A stretch of DNA of 64,000 bases from Brachionus manjavacas (lineage: Eukaryota > Rotifera > Eurotatoria > Ploima > Brachionidae). The notes beneath the pieces were generated by a model, which saw only the letters and a list, made by a program, of their open reading frames with translations, was not told where the DNA came from and ran no database searches. Shown here piece by piece: positions 33,440 to 45,329 of the stretch (within the stretch, counting starts at the first letter, position 1; each line of letters begins with the position of its first letter). The stretch lies in contig JAHQIY010000006.1 in assembly GCA_019054805.1 (NCBI GenBank), positions 2,418,001-2,482,000 on the forward strand, read 5' to 3'. The position numbers and the translations under genes are program-made.

Positions 33440-34122
33440 ATAATATAAAGTCTTTCGTCGGAAAATAAACTCTGATTTCTGTTTAAATTTTAAGTTCTTA
33501 TGTTTCTATAGGAACATAAAATATTAACAGAATTTTTATTATTTAATGAGTAAAGTTTTATGTTTTGGTTCTAATTTTAATATCCCCTGCTTTGAAATAA
33601 ATAAATTTTAAAATATAATTAATAGATTATAAATCTTTAAAAATGATTCCACCACCAAAAGATCAAACTAAAATAAAAATAATATTGAAATTAAGAAAAC
33701 AAACATAACAGTCAAAGAAATCTCATAAAATTCTCTTCAAGAAAAACGGGGTGAGTTGGGGGTCAGGTTTTTAAAAACATAAAGATATTCAATTTTCACA
33801 AAAAATAAAAATTTTAGAGAAAAGACTAGTTTAATTTTTAAAAAATATAGATAAATTCAAACATAATGATATATTAAAATTTTATAAAATATTTTTGCTT
33901 TGCAAAATAAATGGGAGTCAGAAAATTTAAAAAAATTGGGGGTCAGTATTTTAATACGACCCATTTTTTTTACATTTGATTTTTTAAGAAAATACAAAGA
34001 AAAGTCTTTATCAGATTTTTTGAAAAAATTAAAAAATTTTTAAAACTTTTTGTTATGAAAAAAAATTTTTTTTGTAACCTAAATTTAAAAAAAAATTTGA
34101 ATTTCCAATACTTGACAATGAG
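33440..34122. other. Intergenic, nothing recognised
   Basis: AT-rich upstream region of the membrane protein and 5' flank of the LINE. No named motif. Confidence 0.4.
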
Positions 34123-35700
34123 ATGCGGTTCTTGGAAGGCTTAGATGAATCGTATATGATTCAGTGTGTAGATTTTCCAACATTTATATATGGAAAAAAT
34201 GGAAATTCAAGTGTACTTGATCTACTGTTAACGAGTGAGCCTGAAAGAGTTCTGGAAGTGAGGGCTTTGCCACCACTAGGTGAAGCCGAGAAGGCTCATG
34301 TGTTGATAGAGTGGAAATTTGCAATGAAAGATGTGAGCACAAGATTTACGAAAAAAAAGAGAAAAAACGTAAGAAAAGCTGATTTTCACCAAATCAACAC
34401 TGGTATGAGGTCAGTGGACTGGAAAAAAGAATTGGTTGGACGGCATGTTAATGAATGTTATGCAAGTTTTCTGAATGTCTACCTGCGTCTCTATGAGAAA
34501 AACGTACCCGAGAAAAGAGAGAATTTCGAAAGAGCGAAAAATGGATGAACTACGAGGTTAATAGAGTGATAAAACTAAAGCATCGAGCTTGGTATAAGAT
34601 GAAAGCATGTAATAAAGTTCATTTGAAATAAGTAAATATTATTATGGAAAAGAATGTAGAGAGTTAAAACAGAAGTTAAGAAATGTAAAATCGGATTATG
34701 AGAACAGACTGTCTAAAAAAGAAAAAAGTGATCCAAAACTAATTTATGCCTATGTAAAAATCAAAATGGGAGTAAAGGAAGAAATAAGAATGTTAAGAAC
34801 AAAAGAGGGTGAAGTAACGAGTGACAAAAAACTGATAGCTGAGCTATTAATGATCAGTTTCATTCAGTCTTTAATAAAGAAATCAATGATAATTTGCCTT
34901 TTTTTCCTTTACGTACTTCCTCTACTTTCGATATTGAGAATTTCATGCAGGAGCTAAACGAGGATCTGATTGAACGGAGACTAGAGAAATTAAATGGCAA
35001 CAAATCGATGGGCACAGACCAAGTACATCCACTGATACTGAAAAACTGCGCAAAAACGATGTCAGTTCCATTGAAGATAATTTTCGAAAAATCATTAGAG
35101 ACAGGAAAAATCCCAAAAGAGTGGAAAAGAGCAAACGTGTCTCCGATCTACAAAAAAGGAAGTAAATTAGAGCCTGCTAATTATCGACCCGTATCACTGA
35201 CGTCTGTCGCTTGTAAAGTTCTGGAAGGTATTGTCAGGGACCGAATAATGTTTTTCCTTCAAGAGAATAATCTAATAATTGGAAGTCAACATGGATTTGT
35301 TCCAAAGAAAGGTTGTGTAACGAATCTACTTGAAACGCTTGATATGATCACGATTGAGTTGGCCAAAGGTAACAGTGTGGATGAAATACTATTAGACTTT
35401 TCAAAGGCTTTTGATACGGTACCGCATCAACGACTTCTTCATAAACTACGTGGTTATGGACTAGGTGAGAAAATAGTAAGTTGGCTCGAAGACTTTTTGA
35501 GTATGAGAACTCAGCGAGTTGTACTTGGAGATGGAGTTTCTAGATGGTCAGAGGTACTGAGTGGAGTTCCGCAAGGATCTGTACTTGGACCCCTGCTATT
35601 TGTTTTGTACATAAATGACCTACCTGACTGCGTTTCAAATAAAATGGAATTGTATGCAGATGACTCAAAAATACTCGGTATAGTTAATAATGTTTATGAG

Positions 35701-36415
35701 GACTGCATATCAAATTAGCAAGTATTAAAATAAAACATTTAAAATAACAATATCAAAATAACCAAAAAAAAAATAACAAGTGTCAAAACAACTAATTGAA
35801 AATAGCGTGCATCAAAATAACATCACTTTTACATGTTGTTCAAAATAACAAATAAATTAAAATCTAATCAAAATAACATAATACTAATTAAAAATTACGA
35901 ATGGAGAGTTTGACTCAATCTATTAATTCTTTAACACTTAATAAGCCTGTTAAAGCTTTTATTACATTATCACAGAAAAAAGGAAAACTTTTTTTAATGA
36001 CAGGAAAAAGAGCTCGAGCTCAAGCCACTTAAAATTATTATAAACTATTGAAAAGGAAAACAAATAATTCTTTTTTTCTTTTTTAATTTTGTAAAATTCT
36101 TATATTAAAATATTAAAAATTTTTTTTGTATTAAATAAATGAAGTATTAATCAGTCGATTACGATAAGGGCGCAAGCCTGTTTATTAACATGATTTGCTG
36201 AAAAAAATGATTTGCTGATTCTATTGATTTAACTATTTACTTTTTTTATGTCATTTTAATAAAGATATTTTGATACTATTATTTTGATATTCGTTATTTT
36301 GATTAAGTCATTTTGACACTTGTCATTTTAATGTAATGTTTTTTTAATCTTGTTTTTTTGAAACAGTGTCAATTTGATACATTTATTTTAATAACTGGTA
36401 TTTTGATAATTTACC
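35701..36415. mobile_element. Non-autonomous element with iterated termini, 9-bp TSD
   Basis: Interrupts the LINE reading frame. It is flanked by a perfect duplication GTTTATGAG (35692-35700, 36416-36424). The left end is a cluster of TCAAAATAAC-like units, and the right end carries the same motif inverted (GTTATTTTGAT). TIR-like ends share ATCAAA..AGTATTAAAATAAA. A 43-codon frame lies inside. The 9-bp target duplication and subterminal arrays suggest a Mutator-type foldback element. Confidence 0.8.
35901..36032 (+). CDS. Small basic ORF inside foldback element
   Basis: 43 codons, MESLTQSINSLTLNKPVKAF, then a Lys/Arg-rich end (LSQKKGK, MTGKRARAQAT). This frame is less AT-biased than the rest of the element. 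It could be a captured exon fragment, a DNA-binding peptide or chance. No family recognised. Confidence 0.25.
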   Translation: MESLTQSINSLTLNKPVKAFITLSQKKGKLFLMTGKRARAQAT

Positions 36416-37593
36416 GTTTATGAGAGAGCGATGTTACAGAAAGATCTGGATGCAGTATGTCAATGGATAGAGGTTTGGCGTATGGGACTTTGTGCTAACA
36501 AATGTAAAGTAATGCATTTCGGCAGACTAAATGAAAGGCATAAATATACACAAAAAAGCAACAGGAATGTTATATTAGCGACCACAGATTGTGAAAGGGA
36601 TCTTAGAGTGATGGTTTCATCAGATTTGAAGTGGACCAGCCAAGTGAAAAGTGTTTGTGCGAAAGCGAGTAGGGTGCTTGGAATGCTAAAGCGAACGTTT
36701 ACAAGTAGAGAGGAAAGACTGTGGGTAAGATTGTATATATCCATGGTGAGACCCCACCTAGATTACGCAGTGCAGGTTTGGAATCCAAGTATGAAAATGG
36801 ACGTGAATGCGTTGGAAAAGGTGCAAGAGAGGGCAACAAAAATACCTTTGTCTGTAAGAAACATGCCGTATGAAAAGAGGCTGACAAAATTAGGACTGAC
36901 AAAGCTGAGTGAAAGAAGAGTGAGAGGGGACTTGATTGAAATGTACAAACTAGTGAATGGAATAGAAAAGGTAAGCTTGGTCAATATCTAGTGAATAAAT
37001 CAGAAACAAGGGACCAGCCGGGGCGTTAAGAGGAAATAGCATCAGAGTCCAGAGAGGAAGTTTCCCAGCTAAAATCAGAAACGATTTTGCGGCTGCAGTA
37101 AATGCCAGACATGTATTTTTCTCAAACAGAGTAGTTCCGCATTGGAATAGGTTGCCAGAAAACGTGGTGAAATCCAAGTCAACCGCTAATTTTAAAATGG
37201 CTTTTGATAAGTTCAATGGAATCGGCTGCTACAGCTCTACACGGCCAATTGGCGGTGATGGGCTTAGACAATCTACATGTTAGGTGTCGCAGCAAGAACT
37301 ACTACTACTACTACTACTTAAAATTTTAAAATTAAATATATAATTAATTTTAATATTTAATTTTTTAAAGAAGATGTACAGAAATAATTTGAAATCAACT
37401 ATTAAGTTAAAAAAAAATATGTCCTTTTTTTTGCAAGGAATTTGAGCTAAACAACAAATTAATACTTGAAAAAAACGGTAATTTCTACTTTGATATTAAA
37501 TTCACTTTCTATTTCAATTGAGCACCAGTTTTAGAATCATTTACTTAAATTAATAAATTTTAGACTAATTGAATCACACATCACAAGAAATCC

Positions 37594-37598
<5 letters not shown>

Positions 37599-37628
<30 letters not shown>

Positions 37629-38130
37629 TTATACAAAAAATTAGATGCTAACAGATAGGCGAAAGGATATATGTGTAAAAATGAAAGAAAGAAAAAATTC
37701 AAAAAAATTGAAAGACGTCTTTCAGATTGCATTCTTCGAATATTTGAATTTTTCTAAATTTTTGATTATAATATTAAAAAAAAATCCAGACACAGTAACA
37801 TTTAAAAAAATTTTAAATATATTAAGCTATGAAAAAAAATTGATTCTAGTTGTTAATAATGATTTTAAAAAAATACTCAAAAATAAGAGAAAAAATAAGA
37901 GATAAACAATTTTAAAAAAAAAGTTTTAAATTTAATTTGAAATTCTATCAATTTCTTCTATGATTTTTTTCATCGATTTTCATAGACTATATTATTTAAA
38001 AAAATCTTTATTAAATATGAAAACAAATAAAATCAAGATTTTTTTAAGTAAATTAAAAATAAGATAAAAGATAAAATTTATTAAAATGAATATTAAGGCA
38101 TTTTGTTTTTGAAATGATTTTACTTATTTT
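37599..38130. repeat. Microsatellite and repeat-block left flank
   Basis: A (TTA)n microsatellite at about 37599-37627. Then 37650-38130 is homologous, in the same orientation, to 47640-48141: both contain CTTCGAATATTTGAATTTTT, AAAAAAATTGATTCTAG and ATCAATTTCTTCTATGATTT. No gene; the 86-codon open frame at 37645 is repeat sequence. Confidence 0.7.
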
Positions 38131-38253
38131 AAATTTAAAAGCCCCTTGATAGGAGTATTGACCATGATTGATCGTTAAGTTATTGAGTGTTTGATAAATA
38201 ATTAATTTATGCATTTACTTACAATAATTGAAATAATTTTTTATTAACATTCT

Positions 38254-41162
38254 TAAGTGCTTTTACACAAATGCGACATCGCTCTCAAATAAGATGAATG
38301 AGCTTCGGGCCATTATCCATAATTACTCACCGAGCATAATCGGAATAACAGAGACTTGGTTCAGCTCTAAATCGGCTAAGAATATTCAAAATTACACGTC
38401 GTATATTAAGGATCGTCAAGAAACAGTAGGAGGGGGTGTTGCTATTTATATTCGTGATGACCTTGATTCTTTTCAAGTAGATGATGTGAGATTATCTAAT
38501 GCTGAAGGTGAGCAAGTCTAGTGTCAAGTAATTGCGGGAAAGGAATCTTAACTTGTTGGTTGTATCTATAGACCACCCAACCAGGATAGAGAACTTTCAT
38601 TTATCATTACTTTCAGATTTTAATCACACGAAAGTGACATGGAATAATGATGGTGGCACATGTGAGTCCAGATTTTCTCAGAGTTATGAGTTCCTAGAAA
38701 TGATTGATAATAATTTCCTGATTCAAAGGGTGAACGAACCGAACTTTCGTAACAATATTCTCGATTTGGTTATTGTTGAGGACCCGAATCGTATTTTCAA
38801 CATAGTCACTGGCCCGTCATTGGGCTCTACAAAAAGACAGTGTCTCCATAATACCCTTTATTGGGACTATCACCTAACTGAGCAGTTAAGCGCAACTAAA
38901 AGAGTAAATGGTACAACATTTCTATTCAATAGATGTAATTATAAAGCGTTTAACAATTTTATAGTATCAATCAACTGGCAGGAAGAGTTTATAGGTCTAG
39001 ATGTCAACTGCATGTATGAATTGTTATCCAAATATTATAACGAAGCGTCAGACAAATTTATACCAAGAACCACTATGCATCGTAGGCTTAAGCATAAAGC
39101 TGAGTGGATGAACAAGGAGCTCAAGGCATTATTTAGAACAAAATACGAATTATGGAATAAAGTAAGAGCTAGCCGGGGCAATGAGCAACTTAAAAAGCAG
39201 TACAATCGCTTGTGCAAAAAGCTTACAAAACAGATTAGTTTATCTAAACAAAACTTCGAACTTGAACTTGCAAAGAAATCCAATAATAACCCGAAACTCT
39301 TATATTCTTATGTAAATAGACAGAACAAATGCAAAGACGTAATCCGGGCTATCAAATGCGAGGATGGGACATTAAAAACGAACAATTTGGAAATAGCCGA
39401 GTGTCTCAATAGTCAATTTTACAAGGTCTTTAATAAACCGGAAACAAAAGATAATAATTTCAATTTCCCACCTAAATCTTCTACTCAATTCGAAATCGAC
39501 GAATACATTTTTGAGCCTAGCAACGTTCTAAAAGAAATAAAAAAGTTAAATAAAAACAAAGCGCCAGGTGATGATGGTCTACATCCAAGAATCCTAAACG
39601 AATGCTCGGCCAGCTTGGCTTATCCGCTATCCAGCATCTTCAAGCAATCGTTTTTCTCAGGCATACTGCCTGATTAATGGAAGGAGGCGAATATAAGCCC
39701 GATATTCAAGAGTGGCCAACGCACAAACCCAACTATTTATAGGCCTATTTCTCTGACATCAGTACCCTGCAAAGTAATGGAACGAATTATTAAAAGAGCC
39801 ATGATGGATCATCTTGTAGGTAATAAACTGATTAACAACTTTCAACACGGATTTGTCAAATTTAAGTCTTGCTATTGATATGGTATTTCTAGATTTGATG
39901 AAGGCTTTCGATATGGTACCCCACTCAGGGTTGATACATAAACTTAAGGCGTATGGTTTCCAAGGACGACTACTCGAAAGGTTAAAATCCTTTCTTACAA
40001 ATAGGAGACAAAGAGTTGTCCTAGGAGAGCCAGCATCAATGTGGAAGGATGTCCTCAGTGGAGTCCCCCGGGGTTCGGTTCTGGGTCCCCTACTGTTCAT
40101 TGTATTCATTAATGACCTTCCTGATGGTTTAAAGCATCTTGTTAAGCTTTTTGCGGACGATATCAAGCTAATGGCTATCATAAGGAACGTTTCAGACCAA
40201 GAAAAGCTCCAAAATGACTTGAACGAGTTACTTAAATGGACTGTGGATGGGAAAATGAAATTTAACTTCGACAAATGTAAGGTCATGCATTTTGGAAATT
40301 CTAAGATCCATCGAAACCGTGAGGACACGTTTGAAGCAGATGATAATTCGAAACAGAACACATATGTCCTCACAAACACATCGACTGAAAGAGACCTCGG
40401 CATAATACTGAAAGATAATCTCAAATGGGACGATCACATTAAGAATGTCACTTTAACAGCAAATAATGTCTTGGGTAGACTCAAAAGATCGTTTACTAAA
40501 TGGAATGTGCAAACATTCAAAATTTTATACACATCACATATTCGCCCATTACTCGAGTATGCTGCTCCAGCATGGAACCCTCATAAAAAACAAGACATTA
40601 AGCTCCTCGAAAAGGTCCAAAGAAGAGCTACTAAGAGTGTTCCGCAACTAAGAAACAAATCATATCAAGAGAGATTAGCATCACTTAACCTGACGACATT
40701 AGAAGAAAGGAGGGAAAGAGGGGACATCATCCAACTCTACAAATTCATAAACAACTTTAATCAAGTATGTTGGTATCATCCAATAGCCAATGTACCTGCA
40801 TCTGAAAACATGGGACCTGCTGGCTCAACCAGATTATCACGGAAGAGACTATACAGGCAATTTGTTAAAAACTGCTCACCGAGAGACAACTTCTTTTCCA
40901 ATAGAACAGTACCCCTATGGAATGAGCTACCACCAGAAGTTACGAGTGCACCAACAGTGAACGCATTTAAAAATAGATATGATGATTTCAAATCAAACTA
41001 ACACTTTTAATTTGATCTTTATTTTTCATTTCTTGAATTTATATTTAAAACTTGTTGTTAAATCACACTACTTATCTGCCATAGCCATGTACTTGAGGTA
41101 CCTAGCTCCGCGGTTTAAAACCCGTTGCAGATTAACTTATAATAATAATAATAATAATAATT
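38254..41162 (+). mobile_element. CR1/Jockey-type LINE, defective
   Basis: 5' truncated. The endonuclease part begins at 38294 (IIGITETWFSS, GGGVAIYIRDDLDSF) and reaches GCIYRPPN after a stop and frameshift. The linker frame 38532-39677 runs to NKNKAPGDDGLHPRIL. A TAA then interrupts before WKEANISPIFKSG. The segment after QHGFVK is deleted, so about 15-20 residues of the reverse transcriptase are missing. From 39853 the frame is open again: FLDLMKAFDMVPH, GVPRGSVLGPLLF, LFADDIKLM and the C-terminal HIRPLLEYAAPAWNPH. The tail is (ATA)n at 41138-41162. It differs from the 34-kb LINE in sequence, so two lineages are present. Confidence 0.88.
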
Positions 41163-41479
41163 CTAAAATTTGCATCTTTTAGAAAAGCAAAAGATTTCTA
41201 CGAATATTTTAGAATTTGAAATATTTTGAAAAGTTAGAAATCAAAAATATTCTTGATACATTCGATCAAATTCTCTTAAATTTACCTTAATTTCATTTAT
41301 ATGAAGCAATCTTTTATTTATGATAGAACCAAAATAAGTTTTAATTCAATGTAAAATTATTACCCAAATAAACCATATTTATGATTAATTTTTCATTTGA
41401 AAAAGAAAATTTCAAATGTTAATAAAAAATATCTATTTCAAATGTTTTAAGAAAATGCATAAATTAATTATTTATCAAA

Positions 41480-44225
41480 GGCATAGTTTTTCGTTAGTAG
41501 ATAATTGTTTTTTTCAGAAGATAATTTTATTTTAAAAAAAAGATAATTTAATGAAAAGATAAATGTTTTTGTTAGTAGATTTTCACCTTTTTCGGTAGAT
41601 AATTATTTTGTTACGAAGATAATTGTTTTGTTAAGTAGATAATTTTTTTTATGTGTTAGATTAACTAATTATACTTAATTAGCACTTAATAAGTGTTTCT
41701 TATTAATTAAAAAGTTTCGTTCATTAATAAAAATAAGTTTTCTTAATTAATTGTACTCTAAAACAAGTATAAAAATCGATATCTATAAACAAAAAACTTA
41801 TCATTAATTAACAAATTAAAAATATGGAAATATCTGAATCATCTACTACTTCAATTCTCGCGGTAAATAACTCGCAAGAAAATAATGGTGACGATACAGA
41901 TAATGACGTTGAAGAAATTGTTTCAAGTAAACGTGGAAATGCAAAGGTATATGATGACTATGCAACTTATACCAATTACAAAGAATTTATAGAAAGTTTG
42001 GATAATGGGTTGATAGACAATAATCAATGGATAAAAAAAGATAAAAGGAATACAAAAAATGGAGAAAAGCAATTTTACAAATGCTCTTTATGCTCAAAAA
42101 TGATGTTTTCATTAAAACTCAGTACAAGTTTACAAGTTTCAGTGAATTTACAAGATATAGTGCATGAACACGGTGATCAAATTTCAAAAGAAGCATGGGA
42201 AAAAAGTAAAAAAGCTGTTCAATTGTATCAAAAAGATAAAAAGACTCCAAAAGAAATAGCAAGATGGCTTAGACTCAATTTGGGAGATGGGTATGTCGAG
42301 CTTTCACAAATACAAATAACAAATTTAATCCAAAGAGTAAAAAGACAAGAAGAACCAATAATGACAGTAGAAAAGCTAAAATCCTGGTGTGAATCTCACA
42401 GTGCAATACCCGATAATCCTGATGAAATGTTCGTTGTTTCAGAATTCAAAATTACACCAGAAGAATTATCTTTCAACATTTTCTTCACAACAATACATTT
42501 AATTTCATTTACAAACAATTGTAATCATGTGGCAACAGATGCAACTTATAAACTACTCTGGCTTAATTTTCCTGTATTGTTATGTGGAACTACTGATAAA
42601 AACAGCTTTCATCCATTTGGCATCCTTTTGACGCGATACGAAACAGAATCAGAATTTGCTTTCATGTTTCAAACTATTAAACGGTTATCACAAGATTTGC
42701 ATAATATAGAATTTAGTCCTACTATATTATTAGCAGACGCTGCTGGTGCAATTACAAATGGGTTTTAATCAGTATTTTCACTCGATAAACGTATTGTTTG
42801 CTGGGCACATGTCGAAAGAAAAATAGAAGAACATCTCAAAGGAGTTGACAAATTAATCAAAAAAAGTCAAAGCAGATTTCTGTTCAATTCAAGTTGGAGT
42901 TCAACACAGACATTTTAAAACAGCTATTCAACTCTTGGAAGCTAAATGGCGAGCAATTAATGATGTCAATTTAAACCAATTTTTTGAGTACTTCAACGAG
43001 CAGTGGATGGGTCAATATACAATAGGTTGGTATGAAAGTTATGCAGAAGGTTACCCAAGTACAAACAATGCCTTAGAATCAACAAATAAAACAATCAAAG
43101 ATGATGGAACAAATAGAGATAGACTAAGCTTGAATGATTTCATGACATGCATGGGAAATTTGCTTTACGAATGGTCACATGATCGAGATTTTTCATTTCA
43201 AACAACCAGAAAGTTTGAGTTAAAACCAATTATAGAAACAAAAGAATGGACATTTGGTGACAGTTGGCTAAAATTGAAGAAAAGATTAGTTAAATTTACG
43301 CATGATAATATATTGTTTTACATGTGTACTTCTTCTAACTGTACATTTGATATAACCAAAACACGTTGCAAAGAATATTGGTCACAAAATGATGGATGGT
43401 ACGACTTTGAAGAATTTATCAAGTGGTCAAATGAGGTTAAAGCAATTAAAATTGACATTGACGATTGGCAACTAAGTACTTGTTCCTGTGAATACTGGAA
43501 AAAACATCTCAAATGTAAACATGTTATAGGCATATCATTTATTCTGAAATTGAATGAATTTCCAGGGTTAGATTTGGCAATTGAAGGTAATGCTAAACGT
43601 GGACGTAAAAAGAAAGCTAATCCATCTCTAGAAAGAAATTCAATAGCTCCAATTAACAATCAATTTATTAATCAAAGTTCGGCTACAAATTTGATTGATA
43701 ACGAAAATCTACAAAGACCGGTTCTTAGTTCAATATCAATCCAAAACGAACAAACAAATGAAAATCATTCTATATTTGTTTCAAATGGTATAGCATCATC
43801 AAATAACGATCAAGTTATAGTTACACAAGCTCCTGTTGAATCCACTTCAAATAATTTTAGAGCCCCTGAAAAACGTGGACGTGGAAGACCTAAAAAACAA
43901 GGAAAATGATGCCAATTTAATTACAGAAAATCAAACAAATGATGAAAATTCAAATCAAAGTGCTAGATTATCAAAGAGAAGAAACCCGTAATACACGGAA
44001 TTAATTTATTTTTTTTTTTTTTAATTAATTTTTTTCTTAATCAATTTTTTTTTATCTATTATAAAAAATTAATTTTTTTCTTAATCAATTTTTTTTTTAT
44101 CTATTATAAAAAATTATTATATATGATAAAAAACATTTATCTTTTTCTTTGTATTTTTTTATCTTTTAAAAAAAAATAAAATATCTTCTGGAAAAAATAA
44201 ATATCTACTGACTAAAAATAGTCTC
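41480..44225 (+). mobile_element. MULE transposon with 10-bp TSD, inactivated
   Basis: The target duplication ATTTATCAAA (41470-41479, 44226-44235) is perfect. TIR ends are GGCATAGTTTTTCGTTAGTA and, inverted, GAGACTATTTTTAGTCAGTA, both followed by AGAT. The left subterminal 170 bp carries six or more AGATAATTG/AGTAGAT motifs, likely transposase sites. It encodes the transposase described separately. Confidence 0.9.
41824..43909 (+). pseudogene. MULE transposase with SWIM finger
   Basis: Cut-and-paste transposase of the Mutator superfamily. The frame from 41824 has an acidic N-terminus (DTDNDVEEI), a Cys pair (YKCSLCSK), and a helix block with KEAWEKSKK and KTPKEIARWLRL. The catalytic core follows: VATDATYKLLW (first Asp), then LLADAAGAITNGF (second Asp). 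A TAA at 42766-42768 interrupts. Reading on, VCWAHV is intact. A frameshift in the A-run near 42865 moves to the frame of 42935-43909, which has ALESTNKTIKDD, the SWIM finger CSCEYWKKHLKCKH (near 43490-43520) and a C-terminal GRGRPKKQG AT-hook. One stop and one frameshift only, so inactivation is recent. Confidence 0.88.
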
Positions 44226-44487
44226 ATTTATCAAACACTTAATCATATAACGATCAATCATGGTCAATGCTCCTATCAAGGGGCTTTAAAATTTAAAAAA
44301 AGTAAAATGATTTTAAAAAAATAAAGAGTCATAGTATTCATTTTAGTAAATTTTATCTTTTACTGAGAAAGTTTTATTTTACCCTATTTAAACAATTCCT
44401 GTTACCATTTTTTGTTTTTAAAATTATTATACAATTTGATACACCTCACTTTAAAAAAATTGATTTCTTATGAATGTTTTTATATTG

Positions 44488-44521
44488 CTTAGTGATATTT
44501 TCACGAAGGTCGTGAGTTCGA
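44488..44521 (+). pseudogene. Truncated tRNA-Ile fragment
   Basis: CACGAAGGTCGTGAGTTCGA matches the anticodon-stem 3' side, variable loop and T arm of the tRNA-Ile genes, with degenerate sequence before it. It stops abruptly at the T loop, where a different repeat (44521-44570, also at 27945) begins. It occupies the same place beside the long-TIR element as the degenerate tRNA in units A and D. Confidence 0.65.
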
Positions 44522-44757
44522 AAATTTAAATCAACGATTAGACTTGTCTTAAGACGGGTGACTCAAAAACTTCTGTTTTTGCCTTATATTATTTTTAAAG
44601 AAAATTTTTTTCTCTTTCGAATTTTTTTTATTCTTAATATTTAGTTCAAAACTAAAAATTTGTTTCTTAGAGAGATTTTTATCGATAAGACTTTCTGATC
44701 ATTTTAAACAATTCAAAAGGTAAATTAATATATTTTTTTAATTCAGCTATTTATGAA

Positions 44758-44831
44758 GCCCGGCTAGCTCAGTTGGTTAGAGCGTCGTGCTAATAACGCG
44801 AAGGTCGTGAGTTCGATCCTCCCGTTGGGCA
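44758..44831 (+). tRNA. tRNA-Ile (AAT)
   Basis: 74 nt, identical to the other plus-strand copies. Intact A and B boxes and a T-run terminator (AAATTTTTTTTT). Left end of unit C. Confidence 0.95.
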
Positions 44832-45255
44832 AATTTTTTTTTCTTCATTAAAAATTTTAATTTTTCACCCAAAATTGTTGATTAAATTAACTTCCTTGAT
44901 AAAAGCATTTACCAATGTTGGTCCAAAGAAAAAAGTACATTGTTTCAATCACTTAAAAATTTTTTAACGTAATCATCCGAATTGAGTCACATGTCTTTAA
45001 AATAGAGTTCTCTTTTTTAGTGATAGTATCACTAAAATAAAGTCGGATGTTTTTTTTTTGACATGGCTCAAGTTTATTCATTTTTTGAGAAATTTCATTA
45101 AGAAAATATATCACAGGAATTTTTACTTTTTACGAATTTTTGTAAATATATAATAATTTGTAAATATATATTTTACGAATTTTTATTTTATCGCCATGAG
45201 AAATTTTAGTAAAATGATGATTTTTGGTGATAGAAAAATTCTAAGATAAAAAAAT

Positions 45256-45329
45256 TGCCCAACGGGAGGATCGAACTCACGACCTTCGCGTTATTAGCAC
45301 GACGCTCTAACCAACTGAGCTAGTCGGGC
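45256..45329 (-). tRNA. tRNA-Ile (AAT)
   Basis: 74 nt on the minus strand, differing from the others by one base: acceptor GCCCGAC in place of GCCCGGC. This turns a G-T pair with GTTGGGC into A-T, so pairing is kept. T-run (TTTTTTT) follows. Confidence 0.93.

Larger units (their letters stand above)
34123..37319 (+). mobile_element. 5'-truncated CR1/Jockey-type LINE, interrupted
   Basis: Starts inside the apurinic-type endonuclease (NSSVLDLLLTSEPERV). It continues through a linker to a largely open reverse transcriptase at 34894-35700: KRANVSPIYKKGSKLE, ANYRPVSLTS, LLDFSKAFDTVPH, GVPQGSVLGPLLF, ELYADDSKI. The reading resumes after a 715-bp insertion (35701-36415) as MLQKDLDAVCQWIEVWR and on through HFGR, ERDLRVMVSSDLKW, VRPHLDYAVQVWNP, ending VPHWNRLPENVV. 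The 3' end is an (ACT)n tail (37298-37319). Frameshifts near 34550, 34830 and 36990 plus the insertion make it inactive. The near-intact catalytic core says it is fairly young. Confidence 0.88.
38131..44294. mobile_element. Long-TIR palindromic element split by a LINE and a MULE
   Basis: Left part 38131-38253 (AAATTTAAAAGCCCCTTGAT...) and middle part 41163-41479 are separated by a LINE. Right part 44236-44294 (...AAGGGGCTTTAAAATTT) follows a MULE. Joined across both inserts the order matches the uninterrupted copy at 48142-48650 throughout. Confidence 0.85.
44758..45329. mobile_element. tRNA-Ile-bounded unit C, both tRNAs intact
   Basis: 572 bp with convergent intact tRNA-Ile genes at both ends. 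The flanking bases are also inverted (ATGAAGCCCG ... CGGGCTTCAT). The interior keeps the GTTGAT..AACTTCCTTGATAAAAGC arm but is otherwise diverged. Confidence 0.7.

Noticed and set aside
36460-37216. Minus-strand ORFs opposite the LINE C-terminal region
   Set aside because: They are antisense to the reverse-transcriptase C-terminus, which reads sensibly on the plus strand.
39035-40991. Minus-strand ORFs of up to 221 codons opposite the second LINE
   Set aside because: Shadows of the plus-strand LINE frame; no independent motif.
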